Shown here piece after piece: positions 1 to 10,862 of a stretch of 64,000 nt of DNA. The position numbers and the translations under genes are program-made. This DNA is from Paraspadella gotoi (Eukaryota; Chaetognatha). A model generated the notes under the pieces. The model was given only the letters and a program-made list of their open reading frames with translations. It was not told where the DNA came from and searched no databases. The stretch covers positions 8,914,806 to 8,978,805 of the forward strand of contig CM119268.1 of assembly GCA_051294375.1 (NCBI GenBank), in the 5' to 3' direction. How positions within the stretch are numbered: position 1 is the first letter of the stretch; every line of letters begins with the position of its first letter.

Positions 1-890
1 TTTCCATTAGTAGTGGGGAATTACAAAAGTTCACCACGCCTATAAGCATGACATTTTCGGTCGTGAACCGGTGGCTCTTTGGATGATACCATCAGGTACC
101 GGAATCAATTCCCAATGGTACCTACCCTGTCTGAAGCGTGAGGACGGCCGTGCTCCGCCTTTGGGTCTTAAAAAACCCTCTTGCCTCAATTACTGAAGAA
201 ATCAAAGGGATAGGCGCCCTGCTGATTCACACACTATAAAGGCGTCTCACCCACCCAGCAGTAAAAACGGAATCCCTCCTCACTTGGCTTCACAGTTCGA
301 CTCACGGGTGAGAGCGTGAAAGGCTCTGGCGACGAAGACCTCGCGGATGGAGGGGCGAAGTCCGGACGGCGGAGGATCGAAGACGGCGTCGTCGCACCAA
401 CTCTGGACGGTGATGTCGTTGTCGTCGCGTCCGCGGAGTGGAACGGGCACGCCGAACCTAAGGGCGTGGGGGAAGAAAAAGAATTATTCGTTAAATCAAT
501 CAATCAGTTAATTAATTTATTGATCAATCACAATTGCTTCGCGAGGTTCCTTTTCGATCTCACACTGGCAGAATCATTTTCGACAAGATCGATTAAAAAT
601 AAAATAATATAAAATAATAAAATAAAATATATATATAATAAAATAATCAAACGGTCAGTCACTATTTGGTGGTAATAATGGATTGAAGAAGATATAACAA
701 TAATAATAGCAAAATCAACAAATCGGCAGTATAAATATAAAATAATATCAAGGGGAAATTCGGACAATTTGAGGGAAAAAAGTTGATTTCGTTCGAGTGG
801 AGTAATCGTCGGTGATGGGGCCGAGATGAGGAAATGACCAAGAGAAATGAATAAGTCTAAACTCAGTCACAAGACCAGAAACAAGAAGTA

Positions 891-921
<31 letters not shown>

Positions 922-1317
922 AACAAAATCTATTTTTAAATCAAACAATCAATCAGCTTATCAATGTCACATCAATTAATCAAAAAAAAAACAATCAATA
1001 AATAAAATGAGAGACCTGTAAAACATTCTGCTCTTTGACGCCCCATATGCTTCGAAGCAAATGAATCGAGACCGACAACCGTTCTTCGCCGTCCAACGAA
1101 CGACGTATCTGGAAAGAAAGAGAGAGGGAGAGCGAGAGAGTCAATGGGTAAATGCCTTAGACATAGAAGTTAATTTGACCATCTTTATTGATCTTCTCAC
1201 CGTTCGGACTTGTGATGAATCTTCTTTGAGGCTGGAGTGTCGGAAGTCTTGTCCTTGAAGCACATGAAGTAGTCTCCAGTAGCCTGTCGATTAAAGTTTC
1301 CGTTCTCCCTAAGATTG
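1..1317. other. No gene recognised
   Basis: Mixed-composition sequence with only short open frames. A GC-richer patch lies at about 300-480. From about 890 to 1005 there is an imperfect (AATC)n tract. Nothing here could be tied to a known family. Confidence 0.5.
893..1005 (+). repeat. Imperfect (AATC)n tract
   Basis: Repeated AATCAATC-type tetramers with interruptions. A purer version of the same tetramer repeat occurs at 9945-10015. Confidence 0.8.
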
Positions 1318-1445
1318 GTTTCTCTTACTCTCTCTCCTCGTCTCGTCTTCTCTCTCTCTCTCCTCTCTCGTCTCTCTCTCTCACTCTCTTCTCTCTCTCT
1401 CTCTCCTCTCTCTCCTCTCCTCACTCGTCTCATCTGCCTCTCACG
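1318..1445 (+). repeat. (CT)n-rich microsatellite
   Basis: About 130 bp of TCTC repeats broken by CTCC and CGTC. Confidence 0.9.
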
Positions 1446-1509
1446 AACCCTCTCTACCCACACCACCGCTAGGTGATGGGCTTGGCATGATGGCACCGCG
1501 TGGGCTCAC

Positions 1510-1639
1510 CCGGTGCTCGGGCGAATTTTTCCCTCGGACCGAGTTCCTCAATTGCCCACCAAAAGCGCGAGTCAAAGGTGCCCACTCTGACGCACGTCTC
1601 GAAACGTACTGCCACAAGTTGAATGCGCCGCAAGTGGTT
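1510..1639 (-). CDS. Possible internal exon, unknown protein
   Basis: On the minus strand a polypyrimidine run and CAATCAG lead into an open stretch of 43 codons plus one base, ending at CCGG|GTGAGC, a strong donor. The translation includes RRIQLVAVRFETCVRV and FDSRFWWAIEELGPREK, which has a protein-like composition, but I do not recognise the family. The opposite strand is also open here, so coding status is uncertain. Part of this block recurs, rearranged by indels, at 3048-3159 between two assembly gaps. Confidence 0.2.
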
Positions 1640-2555
1640 CTGATTGATGCGAGAAAGAAAAAAAAAAGTAACTATTTAAGATTCGATTTTCTCTTTCAAA
1701 TGGACCTTGTCTATATATTCAACCCATCCAAACTTCTAATGGGCAAAAATTGTCATAAAATCCAGCGCCATGTTATGTTTGCCGCTGTAAGGAATTTACC
1801 GTAGAGTTTGACTGCTAATAGGCTAAGACTTATTATAAAATCTAAAATAACGCCCAATCCTAACCCTAATTATTTAGACCACTGAAGAACCATAGCCCAT
1901 AACCATAATCCTTCGTAACTGTTCAGAGACTCACCCTGTGCCTCTCTGTGATGTTGGGCGCAAAGGTTTCTACCGTGTTGGGAACGATGACGGACGGCCG
2001 CACACTGGGTGGGACTCGTGCGAAGCAGTGAAGTTCCGCAGAGTCGAGCTACGAGAGCGAAGTCTCACTGGTGAAAGATGTGAGGGAAATGTGAGATTGA
2101 AGGCAATCGGAAGATGGCGGTTTGAAAAACATTGAATGGGAATTGAAGTGGGCGATGAATGAGTGAAAGTTAATGATGATTTGAACGAATGCGTGGTCAC
2201 GGTCAAAGCAAAAAAATGAAAAAGATCGTCTCGCGACGAGAGTAAATCATCTCACAGCATGGCAATATCCGCTTCGGGATAGATGGGATAGATTTTCAAT
2301 GATACAGAAAAACGTTTCACGTACTGAAAGTGATAATCCTACTGCACCAGACTATTCATTGGACCAGACGACGTCCTACTTCCGTTCGATACTGGAATCT
2401 CTGAGATTTGAAAAAATGTGAATTCCGTCCCTTCGTCGCGCGCCGGAGGCAGCGTTTCTGGGACCTTCCGCTGAAAAGGGCGGCATTATATCACATACTG
2501 TAATGTAAAATATTAATTATATATCTAACAAATAATCGTATTAACTTTAAGAATG
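1640..2555. other. No gene recognised
   Basis: A GC-balanced patch at about 1950-2130 is open on both strands and has plausible splice-like ends, but I could not choose a strand or name a product. The rest is AT-rich. Confidence 0.4.
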
Positions 2556-3022
2556 AGAATGAGAAATTAAATTATTAAGCTTTATGTAATAATAAACTAA
2601 AGAAAAATGACGGATATGTCAAAGAGATAAAATTGAAGCTGATTTCACCCAAGATGACGTGTATCGAAATCATGATTCGCACGCCTCGATGGACTTCAGT
2701 AAGGAGGATCGGATAGAGATAATTTTCCCACTCGATGGAACCAAACGACAACTCAATCAGGGAACCTGGTCATACGGAAAATCAAAAATATGGGTAAATA
2801 ACTATTTTAACGTGCGTTACTCACCAAATAGCACAAACATTTTACCATCAATCAAAGTCAATTTAATATATTGAACGAATTATGTATTATGAAAAGTCCT
2901 CTTATTCAAAATATTAATTAAATTAGTTGAATTATATTTTGAATAGGGCCCAATTAACAAAAAACAATAACAATAATTCAAAAGTGCGTCGAGAACTCAA
3001 TTAAAATAATTCACCCAAAAGA
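2556..3022 (+). repeat. Direct duplicate block, copy 1 (ends at gap)
   Basis: This AT-rich block, which includes AACAATAACAATAATTC and TTTACCATCAATCAAAG, recurs at 3210-3700. The copies are collinear and differ mostly by single-base insertions and deletions. Copy 1 stops exactly at a 25-N gap, so the pair is more likely an unmerged overlap than a true duplication. Confidence 0.85.
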
Positions 3023-3047
3023 NNNNNNNNNNNNNNNNNNNNNNNNN
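3023..3047. other. Assembly gap (25 N)
   Basis: Fixed-length gap of unknown size, with a duplicated block on both sides. A 10-N gap follows at 3160-3169. Confidence 0.99.
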
Positions 3048-3159
3048 CCACCGCTATGGTGATGTCTTGCATTGTGATGGTCACCCCGCTCGCGATTTTC
3101 CCCGACGAGTTCCTCATTGCCCAATCACCCACAAGCGTCGAGTCAAAGTTGCACTCTGA
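3048..3159 (+). repeat. Short fragment between two gaps, copy of about 1468-1590
   Basis: The fragment shares CACCGCTA, GAGTTCCTCA, ATTGCCCA and GAGTCAAAG in order with 1468-1590, but with many indels. It is an isolated low-quality piece flanked by Ns on both sides. Confidence 0.75.
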
Positions 3160-3209
3160 NNNNNNNNNNATGCAATATCGTATAATCTTATGAGAATGTG
3201 GAAACTTAT

Positions 3210-3700
3210 TACTTATTTTTTTTTAATTAAATTATTAAGCTTTTATGGTAAATAAAATTAAACTAAAGAAAAATGACGGATTAAGTGACAAAGAGATAAA
3301 ATTGAAGGTCGTGATTCACCAAGATGTGAATGTTGTAGTCGAAATTCATGAGTTCGCTCGCCTCGACGTTCATAATGAGGATCGAGTAGAGATAATTTCC
3401 CTCGATGAACCAACCAATGCAGTGGAACCTGGTCACTAGCGGAATCAAGAATATGAGTCTAAATAACTATTTTTAAGGCGTTAACCACCAATTATGCACA
3501 AAGCATTTTACCATCAATCAAAGTCAATTTATATTTATTGAACGAATATGTATTATAAAAGGTTCCTCTTATTAAAATATCTAAATTAATTTAGTTTGAA
3601 TTATTATTTTGAATAGTCCCAAATTAACAAAAAAACAATAACAATAATTCAAAAAGGCGATCGAGAACTCAATTTAAAATAATTAGTTCACCCAAAGATA
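3210..3700 (+). repeat. Direct duplicate block, copy 2
   Basis: This is the collinear partner of 2556-3022, after a 10-N gap. Confidence 0.85.
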
Positions 3701-3764
3701 AAAACTTATGAAATTTATCCCAACTACTGCGATATGCAAATGAGATTGAAAGGCTCAATCTCAT

Positions 3765-4112
3765 TTAAATACTCGAATGGTCGCTGAAATCGTACCCGAG
3801 CTCCAGTCGGTCCACTTGGGAATGCAGGGCAGAGACGAGATTGAACGTGAGGAAGAGGAGTGGAAGAATAGTATCGACGATGAGCCCGATCGCAAGCCAG
3901 ACGAAGAATATGCCGAAAAGAAGAGATGAGGGCCGAGACGTGGGAATGATGAGAGACGCCGGAAGTGCGTGTGCTGTTAAAACAAATGTTGACACCTGCC
4001 TCGCGATGTTGCGCTCGTGGTAACGCTTTAGTGTCCTCGGAAGAGATGGAAAGTATGCTCTGTGTGGTCCACAGACGAAATACCATCCTGATCGAATATA
4101 AATGCCCTCCAC
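3765..4112 (-). CDS. Possible exon or small gene encoding a hydrophobic membrane protein
   Basis: This minus-strand frame of 115 codons ends in TAA. Third positions favour C and G, as in the Ig exons and unlike the neighbouring AT-rich sequence. The product has a basic amphipathic part (PRTLKRYHERNIARQV, residues 25-40) followed by three hydrophobic stretches at about 40-57, 63-79 and 81-96 (including LLFGIFFVWLAIGLIVDTI), then a polar tail. It could be the last exon of a multi-pass membrane protein; the first codons may be intronic, since CCACACAG|AGCATAC is a candidate acceptor within it. I do not recognise the family. Confidence 0.35.
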   Translation of the reverse strand: MEGIYIRSGWYFVCGPHRAYFPSLPRTLKRYHERNIARQVSTFVLTAHALPASLIIPTSRPSSLLFGIFFVWLAIGLIVDTILPLLFLTFNLVSALHSQVDRLELGYDFSDHSSI

Positions 4113-5001
4113 TTATGTGACATAAATTATCGCGAAAAGAGTTCGCCCTTGCCATCCCAACACTAGTATATATCGTATCTCCACCTCCTCTGAATCCGGC
4201 ATTCCAAATCTCTCTCCGATTCACTAAAATCCCGTCATTAACTCTGTGGTTAATATACTGTGATCATAAAGCATCATAGATCTCGGTCTCTCGACATACT
4301 CTCTCTAGCCTATCACGCAGAGATTCAAGAAAACTGTAAGTTCCATAACGAATTACTACTTCAGTGTAGTTAGACATATATTTCCCTCGTGACAGCGAGC
4401 GTACCGTCATTATTTGACGGAGAGCGTGAAACGTCACGACAGTATCGAGCGCTTGGAAATGTCTCGAAGAGGTCATCGAATAAGAAAAACGTGAATAAAG
4501 TCACCTCAGATGCACTCATGGTTTCGTGCACGCCAAAAGCAAAACGAACACATGAAATCCTATTTCTCGAAATATAAATCATCAGTTTAAAGAGTTAATC
4601 AAACCCTATCACTCTCTCGGCTCCTGTGTTTATATGTTGGTCAATATGTGTAATCCTACTCAGCACTGATCTAGAGTTATTTATTCATCGCTCATTAAAA
4701 AATTTAAATTTTTAAAGCTTTCAGACGTCGACATTCACGATATACTGAAGATACACAAGTATACAAGAACAAAAAGAAAGGGAAAAAAAATTCTGTTTAT
4801 CTCGGATAAAGTTTTGTCGCTCTCGCAACGAAAATATGGTGACCAATCATCACATGACTTCGGCTCGTATTAAACCACTCTCCGTATATGGATATCCGCG
4901 ATTATCTCAGAAATAAGAACGAACTCGCGTCTAAATATATTCGAAAAGAACTGAGGTGTAAGTTAAAACTGCCTATGCAATGTTCTAGTCTGTCTACTTA
5001 G

Positions 5002-5259
5002 ATGGCAAGTGAGGGGGAGTATAATGGGGGGTATGAGTACGACGGGCAACAGATGGTGTGCCCCCGATGTGATAGTTGTGAGAATTGGGATGTGGAGATA
5101 TTTGGGTTTTTTTCCAAAAAAAGAAGAGGGGAAGGGAGAAAGAGAAGACATGGTTGTGTGAGTTGTTGTAAGAAAACACTTATCTCTAGATTCGCAGGAA
5201 GCTATAGGAGAAAGAAAAATGTGTTGAAAAAAAATGGCAGAAAAATAAGAAGAAAGTAA
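5002..5259 (+). other. Short open frame with Cys-rich start, coding status unclear
   Basis: An ATG follows TCTGTCTACTTAG, which could be an acceptor. The first 35 codons include MVCPRCDSCENW, a pattern loosely like the CPxCDxxC segment of anoctamin-type membrane proteins, but with one residue fewer between cysteines and no matching continuation. The remainder is Lys/Arg-rich and probably purine-tract translation. The arm 2 equivalent falls in an assembly gap and cannot be compared. Confidence 0.12.
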
Positions 5260-5651
5260 AGAGAGAATCCTTGGTTTAGGTGAGAAATAAAAAAAGAAAA
5301 GGTTAAGCTTGGAGAAAAAGTAGACGAAGGGGCAAAGAGGGGAAAGCAAGAAAAAAAGAAAGAACGAAAAGAAAGAAAGATGCCAATGATGATGAGAAAA
5401 AATAAAAGAAAAACAAAGCTGCGAAGCTGGAAGAAACCATTAAATGAGGAAGCCACACAGCGGGAGATGGCGGTGGGGGGAGGGGAATTGGAAGAAGATT
5501 TTAAGAGCAGAGGAAAATCAGGAAAATCCATAAATTACAAAGGATGCCGCGATTTCATAGCCTCAACTGTATACGACTTTTTCATTTCCCGCGCGAGTTT
5601 TAAATCCTTATTGTCCAACCACAATGAAAGTTTTAACGAGATCGTAAACGC

Positions 5652-5653
5652 AA

Positions 5654-5716
<63 letters not shown>
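5652..5716 (+). repeat. (CT)n microsatellite
   Basis: About 65 bp of CT repeat. The same place in arm 2 is (GA)n at 13559-13610, as expected for inverted copies. Confidence 0.95.
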
Positions 5717-5718
<2 letters not shown>

Positions 5719-6043
5719 ATAAAACTTTTGTCTTTCCGCTGTTTTTTATTGTGACCATAGCAACTTCCGCGTAACCGCGATAGACGAGTGGATGTGATAA
5801 ATTGCCGATAAAAAAAACCCATTAAACGTCATGAATTTTAGTTTATAATTGATACTACGTAAACTGTAAACTCATGAATAAACGTTAAAAAATTTAATAA
5901 TTTTTTAAGGAAAAAATATTCCTCTTGTAAAGCGACGCATTAGGCATAAATAAACAAATCCCGGAGTTATTATCTCAGTACTACTCTATACTAAAATACT
6001 AATTTAAACCTAAAAAACCCAACGGAAAACAACCGCAAAAAAG

Positions 6044-6292
6044 ATGTCGACCTCCACCCATCGATTAAATTTTGGAATCGCTGCTACTTGTTTCTTTTTT
6101 TGTTCGATGCTGACGAAAGCGTCGCAGATGTCGCGTCGGCGACGGAACGGGAGACGGAGGCCGGCGGCGGCGGGCGCGGAGACCAGCGGCGACGACGACG
6201 AGGAGAAAGACGCCATGCACGTTTCCTTCTCTTCATGCCAAAACACCCCCGAGCAGTTTTTGCTTTTATTCGTCTCGGTTCATAAACTCTAA
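6044..6292 (+). pseudogene. Frame-disrupted arm 1 copy of the signal-peptide/Gly-Asp-rich frame
   Basis: The sequence corresponds to 12854-13108 on the other arm, but base gains and losses break the frame: the hydrophobic stretch is read as CFFFCSMLTKASQ and then switches to an Arg-rich frame, before GDDDEEKDA is read again. The disruptions are single-base changes in short runs, so they may be sequence errors rather than true decay. Confidence 0.4.
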
Positions 6293-6734
6293 TTACATTG
6301 TAGACAAATTTCTCAACGGTTTTCACTTTGCTTGGCATTTTTATAATACATATATTCGCATAAAAAGAACATTGTCGTTTCCTTTGCCTCCTTCCTTTTT
6401 TTTTTTTTATTCATTATTTCATTTATCCCTCATATTTTTTTTCATATTTTTACTAAATCCCATTTCCTGACTCATTGCATTCCCTTTTTTTCCCCATGCT
6501 ACCATTTTTCCATTTTTCAATTCAGACCGTCTTCCCGAATTCTTTCAAGTTTTCCTATTTGGATAGTCTTCCCCTTTTCCCAGTTTCCCTGAAATCCAAC
6601 AATCTCGTATTTTCCCACCCAATCGGCGTGATCCTATTCCAAATTCCTCATTTTTTATTTCGTCTTCGGCCTAATCACAATTTCCCCATTTTTTCCGATT
6701 GGACGGATCATCACCCAATCCCATCATTTTCCCC

Positions 6735-7020
6735 ATCCGATTCGTCTTCCCATCTCCCAGTCCTCATTTCACAGTCCGATTGATCTTTCCCATCTCCCCA
6801 GTTCTCATTTCGCATCGATTCGTTCTTTCCCATCTTCCACAGTTCCTCATATTTCCCCATCCGCATTCGTCTTTTCCATTTCCCAATCCCTCAATTTCAC
6901 ATCCGATTTCGTCTTTTTCCCATCTCCCCAATTCCTCATTTCCCATCCGATTCGTCTTTCCCATCTCCCCAATCCTCATTGTTCCCATCCGATTCGTCTT
7001 TCCCATCTCCCCATCTTTCT
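6735..7020 (+). repeat. Minisatellite, unit about 40 bp (arm 1)
   Basis: Tandem copies of a pyrimidine-rich unit built from TCCCATCTCCCCAATCCTCA and TTTCCCATCCGATTCGTCTT, about seven or eight copies, directly before the possible exon 2 acceptor. Confidence 0.85.
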
Positions 7021-7054
7021 ACCGAACGTATTTCCCATCACCCCTTTTTCCCAG

Positions 7055-7169
7055 AGTCAATGGCGACGAACTTCTCGTCGATCCCTTGGGAGAAATCGCG
7101 CCTTCGAGGCAGACGGAGAACCAAGAGCAACGCATTCCGCACCGACTTACATCCACTTGCGGATTCAAG
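7055..7169 (+). CDS. Possible exon 2 in arm 1
   Basis: A pyrimidine-rich run ending TTTTTCCCAG precedes 115 bp that are open in all three frames and end at TTCAAG|GTGTGA, a good donor. One frame reads VNGDELLVDPLGEIAPSR and ends STCGFK; another reads MATNFSSIPWEKSR. The arm 2 copy (12024-12137) differs only by one-base indels, so the true frame cannot be settled. It lies downstream of the signal-peptide-like frame on the same strand in each arm. Confidence 0.28.
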
Positions 7170-7884
7170 GTGTGAAAATTTGCTGCGTCTAAGTTGACTC
7201 TTAACGGCATCAAATTTGGGGCATCGTGACAAAGCACTCGTTTAGTCGGTCATTGTTAATGCGTTCTTCTTAAATCTTTAATAATATCAAAGTAAACTTA
7301 AATTGATCGAAAGAGAAACTCGAAAACTGAAGACCACAGCCCAAGAAACACAACAAATACCCACAAGCTCACTTGAAAAATCTAGTTGTAGTATCAGGCA
7401 TCATATCATGGTACAAATATACACGTAAATTCCACAAAAAAATATATTACATTGATTACATTGATTCATAAATTTCAAATATTCTCTAATCTCTAATCAC
7501 AACGATTCCTTCGCTGAAAATCTTAATTAGATTAACTTAACGCTGACACTTCTGATCTGCCCTCGTTGCCTCTTTTGTTACAGGGAGGAACGATCTTTCC
7601 TACTCCAAAGGAAACGTTTGTCGCTCGCCCCAGGGGCGGGGGGCGGGGGGGGGGTAGCGTGGCGCCCGAAAACCCGATGAACAGGACCTGCCATTAAGGT
7701 AAATCACTGAACAAAGCAAACGCAATGTGTAATTAACAACTTATTCACCCCTCGACTCTCCCCGGCGGCAAGTTTAATGGCCTAACGTTAATCGAGAATT
7801 GTATTGGCAACACTGAATTGAGTCTCAACTCTCAAGAGTCTATGAGGAACAAGTTTGAGCAAACCAATGTCGGATCTGCCTACG

Positions 7885-7985
7885 ATAATTAATTAATTAA
7901 TGATTAATTAATTAATTTAATAGATTAATTTAATTAATAGATTAATTATAATTATTTAATTAATAGATTAATTATAATTTATATT
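7885..7985 (+). repeat. AT-rich (TTAATTAA)-type repeat
   Basis: Self-complementary TAATTAAT repeats with interspersed TAGATTAAT, just beyond the inner end of arm 1. Confidence 0.85.
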
Positions 7986-8378
7986 CAGCTTGTTCACATC
8001 GATATCCTTAAAATGAGTCAGGAAAGTTATTAAAATGTTTTGTTTACATTTTATCAAAACAAACAATATTCCTCTATTATCGAGCCAGGCGGGCAAAGCC
8101 CGTCCTGTCTAGATTTTTTTTTCGGTTTAGCCTTTCGGTCTCGCTTTTTTGCAAATCATGAGCTTCTGAAAGTGTGATATCATAGGGAGTGGATTTTCAT
8201 GTATGGTTCTAATCATCTAAGGATCTTAAAATTCTCTGTTTCATATCAATATTTTGGTATTTGTTTATGTTTTTATTTAAAAACAAAAACGTTTAATTAT
8301 ATGTCGCTCTCTCTCTCTCTTCTTTTTCTCCGTCACTGCTTCTTCTAAAAACGAGTTCCGGCTCTGCAGCGTTTCTGT

Positions 8379-8396
8379 CAGCTTCTTTCTCTCTCT

Positions 8397-8442
<46 letters not shown>

Positions 8443-8445
8443 TTT
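8379..8445 (+). repeat. (CT)n microsatellite
   Basis: CT-rich run with TTCTC interruptions. Related shorter tracts lie at 8310-8330 and 8610-8730. Confidence 0.9.
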
Positions 8446-8495
8446 TTTTTTACAAAATTTTTTAGATATAATGTGGTTCACTAATGTAAAAAAAA

Positions 8496-8565
8496 CGATG
8501 CCGCGAACAGGGCGCGAACCCGGCGTCCTTTGGGTAGAGAATAGCTCACGCTACGTGCGGCGACC
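8496..8565 (-). other. tRNA-like fragment with pol III B box
   Basis: The minus strand carries GGTTCGCGCC (8511-8520), close to the pol III B-box consensus. An A-box-like GTAGCGTGAGC lies about 30 nt upstream, and an eight-T run follows (plus-strand A run at 8488-8495). The acceptor ends do not pair, so this is not a functional tRNA; it could be a tRNA relic or a SINE head. Confidence 0.3.
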
Positions 8566-8914
8566 ATAAGTACTGCTGATTCTTTTAACGAGTTAAGGGG
8601 CTGTAGAGCTTCTCTCTCTCTCTCTTTTAATTATTATATATCGCTCTTTTCTCTTTCTCTTTTTCTCTCAGGCGGCATGTCTCTCTCTGTCCTCTTTTTC
8701 TCTCCTCTCTCTGTCTCTCTGTCTCTCTGGTGTGTGTCTGTCCCTATCTGTCCGAATCTTTTTGCTGTGATCGGTTTGTTTTTTTGAAAAATTCTGATTA
8801 TTTTTTCCTTTCTAAAACTTTTAATTATTGCCATTTATTCCGCGCTTTTTTTCAATACAAAATCCATAAATTTTTCATCGAATTTTCGTGGATTTATTCT
8901 CTTTTCTTTCTCTC

Positions 8915-8939
8915 NNNNNNNNNNNNNNNNNNNNNNNNN
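8915..8939. other. Assembly gap (25 N)
   Basis: Fixed-length gap. No obvious flank overlap seen. Confidence 0.99.
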
Positions 8940-9944
8940 CGACGAAATAATGAAAAGGTCACTATGGGCTAACCAGCAAGAGCCTGTCCACCTGACTTAA
9001 GCCCCCTCCTGAAATTAGTTTTCTGTCTAACCGTAATTCCTCGTATTCTTGAAAACAAAATTTACGTATTGTTTTGACTTACTATCTAGAAAAAAAAAGT
9101 ATAGATCACATTTTTAATAAAGGATATCTACTCGAAAACTTGTTTGATTTTAAAAAATCAGAATGTTTCCAAATCTACATTAAATTTTTTTCAGTAGCCT
9201 CCATCCATTTTTTTGTAGGTCAAATCGTTTAGAAGTTAGAGGCAAAAAAATATTGTTACTTCAAATGAAAAATGTTGAAAAAAAATCATATTTAGTTTTC
9301 TACCATTTTTGGTAAAAAAATTTTAAAAACTTTTAAAGTTTTAAAAAACTTTAAAAATTTTTTTTAAAGTTAGTTATTTTTTTAATTTTTCTAAATTTGG
9401 TAATGCTAAAGGCTTTGCACCTCTTTTTGGTTCAAAAAAGTACTATTATAGATCGCAGAAAAGAGGGAAAGATGTGGGTCTAAAAAAATTATGTTAAAGA
9501 TGTTGAAAATATTTTACTGTCATACCTCAATTTGCTGTATGAGAGTATGCCTAGATGAATGTAGGCAGTAGTCATTACCGAGGAAGGGCATACCAAATAT
9601 TGAGAATGTTTTACCCGTGTTTTGTATACTTTTTATTGAATAAATGAATTATGTGATATACTTTTTTCCTAGATGGTAGTAAGTCACTATACCTTCATTC
9701 GTTCCCCACCACTTTTAATTCTCACATTAGAAAAGATTAATACTATATCTTCTAGTATTTGATGTTAATCTATTTGGCAACACCTGATCGTTGGCTCCGT
9801 CGTAGGCGACGAAGTTGTAGCCTCCTTTGTAGTGATTAGGACAGAGGCTTTTGTCGAAATCCATGACAGGAGGATGACCCGCCGCTACTCGGTCAACTGA
9901 TTGAGAAATGAATCAATTTAAGTTACTTTGAATTGATTGACTAG

Positions 9945-9960
9945 ATCGATCAATCGATCG

Positions 9961-9998
<38 letters not shown>

Positions 9999-10015
9999 CA
10001 ATCAATTAATCAAAA
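9945..10015 (+). repeat. (ATCA)n microsatellite
   Basis: Nearly perfect ATCA repeats preceded by ATCG variants. Confidence 0.95.
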
Positions 10016-10803
10016 GCTTTTTACGAATTATGGGCCACGGATCGAGTTCCATCATGTCGTCCTCGCAGTTTCTCGTATTTTCCGATAAAGTTTTCGGTGA
10101 AATGTACATGAGCGCGATCTGTGACAAAACCATCATTATTATTACTACTGTAGCGGTAGTATTTCATACCCTGCTACTCGCCCGAAAATCAGTAGCACCT
10201 ATGGCGACGGAGGTAGCACGAGCTCCTCACAACCCAAGGGACTCGTGTTCGCGCCCTGCTGATCTAAACAAGTAAATGTGGGACGGGCCGTCTAACCTAA
10301 TTGAACTATAGCCCGATCCGAAGTCCCGGACCTTGGGTGCAACATACGGTGAACTATTCGCGGCTTCGTCTTCCACCTTACCGTTATTATTATTTTTGGT
10401 ATTTTTATTATTGTTAAAAACATTTTAGACAAAACTTTCGGTCCTCGATGACTACCTAGACCCAAAAACTTTTACAATCCTGCCAGAGTTAAATTTTAAA
10501 GTTTAACTAAATACCTAAACTTAAAACTGAAAATTAGTATAAACCTAAAATGATCATGGAAGATAACTCAACGCATTACCCTTCCCTTACCCTTCATCTC
10601 TCGCCAACGACGACTCCTTTCGTCCCCTTACCTTTTCTCGGCTCGGACAGGCGCATCGTCGTCCCGTCTCACCTTCGCTCGACTTACCCTGTCCGCCTTC
10701 CATTTGAACTCGATGCAAGCGTAAACGGTGGCTTTCCCAGCGACTTCCTCCTTGATCATAAATCTTCCCGTTTTAACCTCTGGAGAAAAACAAAGACGAG
10801 TTG

Positions 10804-10862
10804 AGGGGGGGGAGGAAGATGAGAGGGAGGAGGAGGAGGAGGAGGAGGAGGAGGAGGAGCCG
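10804..10862 (+). repeat. (GGA)n purine tract
   Basis: Purine-only stretch ending in about 10 GGA repeats. Confidence 0.9.

Larger units (their letters stand above)
4370..7853 (+). repeat. Large inverted duplication, arm 1
   Basis: The arm matches the reverse complement of about 11371-14850. Anchors in this arm include CTCAACTCTCAAG near 7830 (partner near 11395), the CTCGACTCTCCCCGGCGGCAA block near 7756 (partner near 11445), AGACAAATTTCTCAACGG near 6303 (partner near 12845) and ATGAATAAACG near 5874 (partner near 13265). From about 5820 inwards the differences are mainly short indels; outwards of about 5000 substitutions become frequent. The arm ends by divergence just after GAGGAA near 7848. 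Confidence 0.88.

Noticed and set aside
1854-1872. TAACCCTAA-like telomeric sequence
   Set aside because: A single short match, not a tandem array.
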